Assembly (NCBI RefSeq): GCF_000711695.1
Contig: NW_013546965.1
Location: 48,021-112,020 of the forward strand
Length of the DNA stretch: 64,000 nucleotides
Source: Tilletiaria anomala UBC 951
Lineage: Eukaryota > Basidiomycota > Exobasidiomycetes > Georgefischeriales > Tilletiariaceae
Direction: 5' to 3'
Made by a program: the position numbers and the translations under genes. Below are positions 56,464 to 64,000 of the stretch, one piece after another; within the stretch, counting starts at the first letter, position 1, and each line of letters begins with the position of its first letter. The notes under the pieces are model-generated. The model had not been told where the DNA came from and searched no databases. It saw nothing but the letters and a program-made list of their open reading frames with translations.

Positions 56464-57823
56464 GCGGCTTCCTGGCCTTTCCTCTTGCTTGCTTTCCACG
56501 CCTCCCACGCTCCAGATAGCTTCTTCATTTTTATTTATTTCGCACATCTTGCGAAATCGATGTCATGTGTTGTCGCCTTGCAGGACGGCGCAGTAAGCAG
56601 CATTCTCGTTTTTTAGATTTCGGATGAAGAGCATTGCACCCTCATTCTCTTTTTGAGCTATGGATTCTACTTAGATGCCCCTCTGTACACCAATAATACA
56701 TGCATCTTGCGAACGATGGACGACCCATTGTAATGCGATATACATCCGTCGACAACAGAATATGGGAGCTGCCATCGAGCCGATCGGCAAGCCGCGATTA
56801 CTCTACGGTGGACCGGCCGCGAGTTGACCTTGTTGCGCTTAATACTTCGTCGTAGATGATTCGATTTTGCTGTTGTGTTCTTTCGGATAAAGTTCTTGCT
56901 CTCAAGAGAATAGCACGAAGAGGACGAGATTGAATGAGGCAGACATTCAAGTGGTGCTGACAGCCGACCGACAATCAGGGTGACAAGGGAAGTTTCTTCG
57001 GAAGAAGGCGAGACAGTCTGCGCCAATCCGAATTCACAGCCTCGATGCAAGTATAAGAAGAGACAAAATTGCGAAGCCATTCGATTGCTCGGATCACACG
57101 ATGGATGGAATGGGATCACATCATGCTCCATGCCCATTTGAGAAAGTATGGCATGCACCACTGAAGAAGCAGCCGCAGCGGTCTTCAAAGTTTGAACATG
57201 AACTTGGATCTTTGGATGGGTTTCTTTCATCAACCACGAAGCTGCCACAGGCCATTCTGGAAGGCCTGCGGGCGTATTTACTGACCCTTGCCAGTACCAG
57301 CGTTCTCGCCCTCCCCGCTGTGTCGGGGTATCGACTGAACACATCGTATTGGTGAAGAATGCTCATGGTGAAGGTCTTTGAAGTCAGCGGCCGTGGCGAG
57401 CACACACTGCCGCAGTGCCTCTCTCCCGCCATCTCCGATCCGGGAAATCGCGGAGAGCCGTGCTTGCTTGGCTTCGGGATGGCCATTGATGGATCGATTT
57501 CAAGCTACAGAGGCGATGAACTTTCGTGTCGATGCTGCGCATCCGATCACCCATTAAAGCTTTCTTGAGGTGCGAGGTGGCGCGGACCAGGTCGGCTCTT
57601 GTCGACACTACCGAAGGCGTCATGTGCGGCACCATTGAGACTCGCACGTTATACATGGAACTATATATCTATAATTAACTTCTCGACCGTTCTGCACATG
57701 GGGCACGCGGTTGCAAGTAGCTCTCGCGACGAATTGAATTTTGTACAACTGTGCAAATGCTCGCTTTCATTTGTCCTGTCCGATCCGCAACACATCAGAA
57801 CGTCGTTTTCAGGACCACTGCAA
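56464..57823. other. 1.4-kb intergenic region
   Basis: 3' flank of the giant gene and the former promoter of the monooxygenase relic. No supported gene or repeat. Confidence 0.5.
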
Positions 57824-59830
57824 ATGACGCCTCTTCCTCCTGCAGACGTCGTTTCCTCTACCCATACAGGAGCTTTGCCATCGCAGCTCCAGCAAGCTGA
57901 CGGTGTGCAAGAGACACCCGCGACGCTGGCCAAGCCTGCGTCAAACGTCCGGCTGCCGTCCAAGTTGGAGAGAGCGCAGATCGCCTCGGCGTGGCTCGAC
58001 ACGTTCCAGCAAGCGCTGAACTCGAAGAGCATCGACAATGTTCTGCAGCCCTTCCACGAGGACGTATACTGGAAGGGACTGCGCAAGCTCCAATGGGACC
58101 ACCACTGAAAGAAGGGCAAGCCCACGATCAAGGAGTGGCTCACCAAGGGCAGCAAGTTGCTAAAGGGCCAGTTCAACAACACGCGCATGGAGGAAGGGGG
58201 CGCCGCTAGCCTTGAAGCTCATTCGGACGTGAGCTGTAAATGGCATGCCTGCGCTTTCTCTCGTCGAGGAATGAAAGTTTGCTGATCGGCCCTTTCTACC
58301 GGAGGGATCGTGGCCTCCTACACCTTCGAGACACACATCGCTCGCGGCCGAGGCTGCATCCGCCTCGAGCAGGTCCAGAGCTCGCAAGAATGGAAGGTGC
58401 GTTGATTGCCACTGGAGATTTGTCTGCGGAAAAATCTTGACTCGCCTCTTCGCCAGGCCCATTTCTTTACCAAGGTATCGAAGAGCTGATCGGCCACGAA
58501 GGAAAGAGCGGACTGACACGTCCAAAAAGTGTCGAATACCGCCAGCACATGCACCGCGAGAAGAGGGGCTTCGCGCAGCGCCAACCACCACCTGAACATG
58601 AGCCAGAAGTCGTCTTCGTCTTCGACGCCGGCCAAGCCGGCTTGACCGCAGCCGCGCGCCTGGGCCCGATCGGCGTCGACACGCTAATCGTCGAGCTTCT
58701 CGGCCGCGTCGGCGCCAGCTGGGCGAACGGGCAAGTCGCTCGCACGACCGAGGCTGGGACGACCACCTGCCATATCAGCCGTCTCGCGAGTATCGTCGGA
58801 GCGAGTCGCATGTCTTTTCAAGCATGCTGACGGATCGACCATGATTGATCTTTGGTGTTGTTTCGGACATTGCTCACCCCTAGCAACTCCGGGAAGTGTC
58901 TGCACACCACCTTCCGACTTTCCCGACTCTCTGCTGATGCTCCACACGCTCGATTCAACATTGAGCGGTCTTCTGCCCCAAAGGCAAACTCGTCGACTGG
59001 CTCGAATCCTACACGAAAAACTTGACGCTGAGCCTTTGGTGCAACTCAACCATCCAAGGCGAAAAGTACGACCAGCAGAAGGGGGCCTGGACAATTGAGA
59101 CCGACAAGCAGGACTAGAAACGCACCGTAAAGCCCACATTCATCGTCCTCGCCACCGGCCACTCGGCCGAGCCCAACATGCCCAAGTGCAAGTTGCGTTC
59201 AGTCGTGCCTGCTTGACACTTCCGTTGGTGACTCCTTCGTCATCGCTATCTCTTGGGCGCGGAGAACGTTAAAGGCAAGGTCTGTCACTCTTTGCAGCAC
59301 AAGACGGACGCCGATTTCCGCGGAGTGAAGCTCGTCATGGTCGACTGCTGCAACAGCGGCCACGAGCTGAGCCGCGATGCGTACGAGCTGGGAGCCGAAG
59401 TGACGGTGGTGCAGCGCTTTGAGCAGACGGCTCATGTCACCAAGCGTATGACTGTGTTTGACAAGAAGAATCTCGAAGGGCTCAGGAAGGCCGGTCTTTC
59501 GCTCGCCCAGGAACCTTAACCGCGATGGGTTTCTCCGCTGTACTTGGCCCGCGGGTGCGCCTATTACTTGGATGTGTGAGTAGGACTAACAGGGAGTCCG
59601 AATGTCAGCTTGAGAACTGAGATCCAAACGTTTGCATTACCTCGCGCGCCAGCGGCGCCTTGAAGCTGAACGCAGACGGCAAGATCAAGTCAAGCAAGGA
59701 CAGGAGCTCGACCTTCTCAAGGAGCGCCACATTGTCTTTGCCGCTATCTGCATTTCTGGAGCATGGCCGCCCGGACGCAGCTTAAAAAACTCCAAGATTC
59801 GCATCATCGAGCTGCCCTGCGCTTGAGGCT
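57824..59830 (+). pseudogene. decayed FAD-dependent monooxygenase (FMO-like)
   Basis: Starts at ATG 57824. The N-terminal frame (SAWLDTFQQALNSKSIDNVLQPFHEDVYW) meets a TGA at 58106-58108 after WDHH and continues coherently in the same frame (GKPTIKEWLTKG). After an intron-like gap comes SYTFETHIARGRGCIRLE, then the FAD-binding region VVFVFDAGQAGLTAAARLG (58606-58665), where the first Gly of GxGxxG is Asp. A further stop lies in the segment ending ATGHSAEPNMPK. Next is KGKVCHSLQHKTDADFRG with VDCCNSGHELSRDAYELGAEVTVVQR (the NADPH-binding part). A one-base frameshift near 59690 splits a final segment (SGALKLNADGKIK / KQGQELDLLKERHIVFA). Several independent lesions show the gene is dead. The family oxidises small molecules using FAD and NADPH. 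Confidence 0.88.
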
Positions 59831-60732
59831 GGCGACATGCAGAGCCCGATGGGATAGACTGACGTAGCTTGTCTTGGTGAATGCAGATTGCGCTGGCGGC
59901 GGTCGGCACCAATCCGCATCGCCACCGCGAGGATCCGGACGATCATAAGAAGCACAAGATGCCGTCTGCGCTGACGATCGAAGTTTTTCTCAGAGAGCTC
60001 GTGCAGGGTCGGCGTAGAGACCGCGACTTGATCAGCGGCGGGTCGGGCGCGGCAGGACGCGACGGGTGTCAAGTTTGGACGAGGCCGCCGCCAAGTCCCA
60101 GCCAAAGAAGTGATCAGAATCTACTCGTAGATGACGCAAATGCAGGCAGGCGACACTGCCTCGCATGTCACACTGCGCTCCAGCTCCTTGTACCCAATCA
60201 CGGCGGGTACATGCAGCTTGCCGGGAGAAAAGTACGCACCATAGTTCGTAACCCTTGATGTGCCATATTTGATGGCTTCACAATCAGATGGCGTTTGGAA
60301 GGCTGTAGCGGGCTGAGCTTCCCGCACGTGACCTATGAGAATATGAGCATATGACTTGTCGTACATTCGTATAGTTGAGGCGCTGCGAGCAGCAGTCAAT
60401 CTTTGATTGCTGGAGACGAGATTACTTTGGAGAGAGCCATCAGCCGAGAAGACGAGGAGGCGCGAGGATGGCAGCGCGTCTCCGCTACGCGCCACTCAGC
60501 GAGCTCATCATGTGAACAACAACCAAATGCTGCGATCAACCAACACTCAACATCATCATTCATCAAGCAGTCCGCATTCTGCTTTCAGGCTGTTATCAAT
60601 TAGGCGGTCGCCAGTCCAAATTGTCGCTTCGGACAAAGCTTACGCTGCACTCAGGACCGGTTGGCAAGGCTGGACCGGTGCGAGTGAAATTGACCGCGCC
60701 CTGATTGCTTGTGTACCTGCTTGACTACCGGG
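59831..60732. other. intergenic, uncertain relic at left end
   Basis: A 125-codon plus-strand open frame (59881-60258) begins MQIALAAVGTNPHRH. It may be the degraded end of the monooxygenase relic or chance. The rest, up to the capping-protein start, holds no supported gene. Confidence 0.4.
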
Positions 60733-61705
60733 ATGGCTGCACAACCGCTGGACGTGGCGCTGGACCTGCTGCGGCGCTTGCCGCCGTCGAACATTGTCTC
60801 GAACCTGTCGACACTTGTCTCGCTCTTTCCGCACCTCGCCGATGATCTGTACTCGTCGGTGGACCAGCCGCTGCAAGTTCGTGTCGACAGCTCGCCCGAG
60901 GGTAAGGGGCGCGAGTACCTGATCTGCGACTACAACCGGGATGGGGACAGCTGGCGCAGTCACTGGAGTAACCTGTACGACCCACCGCTCAAGGGTGGCG
61001 AAGAGGGCGCCACGCCGAGCAAGGAGCTGAGGCAGATGGAGGTCAAGGCGAACGAGGCATTCGACACATACCGACAGTTGTGAGCGCAAGCGGCCATGGC
61101 GCTGCCGCGAGACGGCGCAGAACTAACCCGTGCTTGTGCTTGCTGCGCAGATACTTTGAAGGCGGTCTCTCGTCGGTCTACCTGTGGGACCTCGACGTAG
61201 GGTTCGCGGGCGTGGTGCTGATCAAGAGGGAATTTTCCGGTGCATCCAGCGCCTCGTGGAGCGCGATTCACATTGTTGAGGTCGTGCCCGACTCGGCTAG
61301 CAGCAAGACATTTTCGTATAAGCTCACATCGACGGTCATGTTGCGCCTCGAGCGCAGCGCTGGCAGCGCCGAAAGCAAGCTCGGCAGCATTGACCTTGGC
61401 GGCAGCCTGACGAGGCAGGCAGAGCAGAACAGCCAGGCGGCCGACGCCGACGCGCATATTGTCAACATTGGCAAGATGGTGGAGTCGCTCGAGAGCTCGA
61501 TACGGAACAACATTCAGGTGAGGCTCAGACATACAGGGATGCGCTCCGGAGCGCCGCTGACGGCGTGCCCCCCCTCTGCCAGGAAATCTACTTTGGCAAG
61601 ACACGCGACATTGTCGGCATGCTCCGCAGCATCGACAACCTCGAGGAGGCGCGCAAGGCGGACAATCTGCGGCGAGAACTGATGGCAAAGATGCGGCGGC
61701 CATGA
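60733..61705 (+). CDS. CAP2: F-actin capping protein subunit beta
   Basis: Three exons, 60733-61079, 61151-61517 and 61583-61705, give 278 residues, the normal family length. Motifs: [24 protein letters not shown] at the N-terminus, [61 protein letters not shown] (across the first intron), [20 protein letters not shown] and the C-terminal [17 protein letters not shown] with NLRRELM. The beta subunit pairs with CapA (alpha) to cap barbed ends of actin filaments, acting at cortical patches during endocytosis. The start is the first ATG of the open frame (gggATGgct). Intron phases 2 and 0 agree with the reading frame. Confidence 0.97.
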
Positions 61706-62254
61706 TTGCCATGCATTCACTTTTGGCGTCTCACCCGCGTGGTCCGCAGCGGCGCGAAGCCCAGCAGCAGGCTTTCACCAACCTTTGCTGATTGCGACGG
61801 AGCGAAGCGGAAGAGCATATACTCGCGTCCATTGTCAGGAGGGTCCAGAAATTTATTCACGGCGGCGTGCGTCGCAAGAGGTTTTTCCCAATGCTAAGAA
61901 TGGCTCAGGTCCTCCCGCGTATCACGCTATCACGACAAGGACCGCCGTAACAGACACTATTGCACGAGTCTTGGGACTGGGCGAGAGTGTTGCCCGTCCC
62001 ATTTCGGTCTGCGCGCCTCTCTGCACAGTCGCATACTTGTGGCCGTGATGACTGAACGTCTGCAAGTCGTGTAGCTAGCGAGAAATTGCGTCATTTGTGC
62101 ACTGATGATACAATGGTTTCTGTTCAGGCTATGATAGGGCCTCTTCGTCAGGGCGGCTCCCACGCTCGCATCCGCTGGTTATGTATAGCTGCCTTTGGTC
62201 GTTCTGCTGACTTTTCTTTTGCGCCTACTGTTTTGCCTTTGTGCGCTCGCGCTC
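61706..62254. other. convergent intergenic region
   Basis: About 550 bp between CAP2 and the minus-strand DUF3429 relic. Nothing supported. Confidence 0.5.
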
Positions 62255-63470
62255 TTATCTGCCCTCCTCGCGCTTGAGACTGCGCACGCGGACGTAGCTG
62301 CAGCCGTCGTCGCCCAGCGACTCGCTCTCGACGTCGCTGTTGATCCTACCGACCTCGAGGTAGCCGCCGCCCTTTTTGCCTTGCACTCTGCGGTGCTGCA
62401 GCCGAATCTTTGGCTTGGCGTCTGCCTCCACCTGACGCGTCAGCTGCCACCTCGCACCGTGCTGGCTCGTGCGTGACGAGTCCGTGTCGTAGTACCGCGT
62501 CCCTGCCAGCGTCGCGATAATCGATATCCCCACAAACGCCGTCAACCAGAAGCGGTAAAGGTGTACCACGCCGGCGCCCAACCGCGGTGGGTCGCGCGGA
62601 GGTTGACAAATCAGACCGCCACGTACGTAGCCCACTGAGTAATCAGCCCCAGCTGCGGCGTCAGCAGCAGCGACGGCTACGTAAGGACCGGCGGGAACAC
62701 GCCCAATAAGTACCGGCGGTTCCTCACCCCAACCACACCCTCGTATCGCAAAAACTCGAAACTCCGGTTCAGTGCGCCAAGGAGCAACAGGCCCCTGCGC
62801 TGAACGTCAGCTGCAAGTTTCAGCGTGGAGCAGCAGCGCTTGCGCCGGGTGCAAGTCCAGGCTCACATCATCGCCTGGGCGCGGGGGGAGATGTGTCAGC
62901 CCGTACCAACCCACCTACCCCGCATGCGGCACGCATCTTGAGCGACCATATTGGCCTGCCGGATCAGGTAGACGGGCGACGCCGCCGTGCTGATGTTCGG
63001 AATGATGCCCGCTGCGCCCCATACCAGCGCTGGCTGCGGCACCACGTTCGCAAACTCGCCCGTGGCCGACTTAACATCGACCGTTCGCTTTTTCACCACG
63101 GACCGGCCTGCCTTGCCCCCCCTAAGCTGGAGGATTCGATCGACTCACCCACTGAAATCTTCTTTGAAGGTTTGCAGAGCGTGCTTGGCGTCTCGCGAGG
63201 TCAGCCCGCTCGGCTGTGGATTCGCCACCAGCGCACGCGCGCCGGTCGACAGTACCCTCTACGGCACGCCCGTGCCCCGCATCAACACCACCGCGCGTGC
63301 CACAAAAGGCGGCCTTGTCAGGAGGAAGCGTTCGACGCCAAAGTATACCGTTGAGTACGCCTTGTTTGTGCGCTTCGACATCGAGAGCAAAAAGCCTTGC
63401 CGCTCATTTTGGGGAAATATGGCGATGGTCGTGGTTGGTGGCTCACGCGTGTGCCAATGAGGCAATGTCG
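62255..63470 (-). pseudogene. decayed DUF3429 / TMEM69-like mitochondrial membrane protein
   Basis: Reading the minus strand, pieces appear in family order. First a basic N-terminal part, then VVPQPALVWGAAGIIPNIST (63030-62970), LGALN, FEFLRYEGVVG and RRYLLGVFPPVLT. These are followed by TAG, PSLLLTPQLGLITQWATYVAV, TGA, FVNLRAT, WAPAWYTF, a one-base shift, and YRFWLTAFVGISIIATLAGTRYYD. The C-terminal 80 residues are intact and basic. Both internal stops fall where the family has Trp (TGG to TAG and TGG to TGA). Together with the frameshift, they make a functional product unlikely. Family members are multipass proteins, some mitochondrial, of unknown activity. Confidence 0.75.
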
Positions 63471-63560
63471 TCATTGTGCAGCAGCAGGGAAGCGGGTGTG
63501 CAATGAATAGAAGATGCTTCAACCATGGCGAAAAATCGAGCGCGAAAAACAATAAAAAAT

Positions 63561-63668
63561 TGCTCTTGGCCAGGCTCGAACTGGCGACCTTCGGATGTCA
63601 GGCTATCTAAGCCCTCATAGCATGAAGTCATATGAGACCGACGCGGTAACCAACTCCGCCACAAGAGC
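63561..63668 (-). tRNA. tRNA-Met (CAT, elongator type) with 34-nt intron, copy 1
   Basis: On the minus strand the acceptor stem GCTCTTG (63668-63662) pairs with CAAGAGC (63568-63562), discriminator A. The D-arm is GCGG-AGTTGGTTA-CCGC, and the anticodon stem-loop is TCGGT-CTCATA/A-TCCGA. The anticodon is CAT, and the T39/T31 mismatch is typical of elongator tRNA-Met. The T-arm is GCCAG-TTCGAGC-CTGGC. The intron 63597-63630 follows position 37. A T6 run (plus-strand A's 63554-63559) just downstream is the polymerase III terminator. An initiator identity is unlikely because the acceptor stem starts with a G-C pair and the T-loop is TTCGAGC. Confidence 0.92.
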
Positions 63669-63742
63669 AGGGAAAACCTAGTGAACGCATAAATTATAGT
63701 TCAATCTTCACTGGGAAGAGAATGTGAAAAACAATAAAAAAT

Positions 63743-63850
63743 TGCTCTTGGCCAGGCTCGAACTGGCGACCTTCGGATGTCAGGCTATTTAAGCCCTCAT
63801 AGCATGAAGTCATATGAGACCGACGCGGTAACCAACTCCGCCACAAGAGC
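63743..63850 (-). tRNA. tRNA-Met (CAT) with 34-nt intron, copy 2
   Basis: Same mature sequence as copy 1; the only difference I see is in the intron (tatctaag versus tatttaag on the plus strand). The intron is at 63779-63812. The terminator T6 corresponds to plus-strand A's at 63736-63741. The copies repeat with a 182-bp period, and shared sequence begins about 16 bp beyond the tRNA 3' end (aaaaacaataaaaaatt) and stops at its 5' end. Confidence 0.92.
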
Positions 63851-64000
63851 TTATCGAGAATAATCGATGCTTCAGAGTATCTGAACCAGTGGGGCTAATG
63901 TTGTTTGAATTATCCCGTGCGATCGATGAAAACACGATCGCGTGAACAAGGTTTGGCAGCCCCAGCCTGCTCTCATCAGCGAATGCGCTGCCAACTAACT

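Larger units (their letters stand above)
63545..63850. repeat. tandem duplication carrying the tRNA-Met genes
   Basis: Two near-identical segments, 63545-63668 and 63727-63850, are offset by 182 bp. Each holds one complete tRNA gene with its terminator. The 58-bp spacer between them is unique. The sharp loss of similarity at the tRNA 5' end suggests a local gene duplication. Confidence 0.9.

Noticed and set aside
59881-60258. 125-codon plus-strand frame as a separate gene
   Set aside because: It has no recognised domain and directly follows a degraded gene, so it is more likely relic sequence or chance.
1-64000. Search for CRISPR arrays, bacterial operons, prophage or transposases
   Set aside because: No spaced direct repeats, Shine-Dalgarno-led operons, integrase or transposase motifs, or target-site duplications were seen. 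The gene structure is eukaryotic throughout.

Overview
The window looks like nuclear DNA of a basidiomycete fungus, probably Ustilaginomycotina (smut relatives). This rests on compact, GC-rich, intron-rich genes with short introns (about 45-120 nt) and mostly GTGAGT-type donors, intron-containing tRNAs, and fungal protein families. The taxon is inferred from gene style only. For every intact gene except one I could place exons whose phases add up exactly.

Layout, left to right. 1-1274: 3' part of UGP1 (+). 1580-2280 (-) and 2880-3800 (+): decayed genes (isochorismatase family, an unknown protein, a SET-domain protein). 4497-6384 (-): coiled-coil protein, divergent from a mitochondrial-type rhodanese at 6864-7576 (+). 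9089-12312 (+): two-domain ABC-F ATPase whose first Walker A motif is completed by a 4-nt exon. 12446-13877 (-): membrane-anchored acidic protein. 14436-16030 (-): endonuclease III-type DNA glycosylase. 17547-19391 (+): secreted GH47 alpha-mannosidase, convergent with a cyclophilin (19863-20693, -). 21900-24540 (-): CDC7 kinase, head-to-head with SMC5 (25300-29935, +).

30439-38175 is a neighbourhood rich in mitochondrial biogenesis genes: COX23 (-), NDUFA8 (+), a PPR-like protein (+) and SDHAF4 (+), with a TB2/DP1 (REEP/HVA22) membrane protein (-) between the last two. 38176-45149 is gene-poor and holds a decayed cysteine-rich secreted protein, a tRNA-Asn with an intron, AT microsatellites and a GC-rich perfect hairpin. 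45150-46963 (+) is a secreted sedolisin (S53) protease. 49019-56463 (+) encodes a 2438-residue protein, mostly low complexity, ending in a medium-chain reductase-like domain. 57824-59830 (+) is a decayed flavin monooxygenase. 60733-61705 (+) is F-actin capping protein beta. 62255-63470 (-) is a decayed DUF3429/TMEM69-like membrane protein. The right end has two tandem tRNA-Met genes with introns.

Functionally the intact genes are mostly housekeeping: cell wall precursor synthesis (UGP1), DNA replication and repair (CDC7, SMC5, endonuclease III), respiratory assembly and actin capping, plus two secreted hydrolases. The notable pattern is the density of pseudogenes lying between genes that are fully intact. 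I saw no CRISPR array, prophage, transposase or obvious secondary-metabolite or defence cluster.
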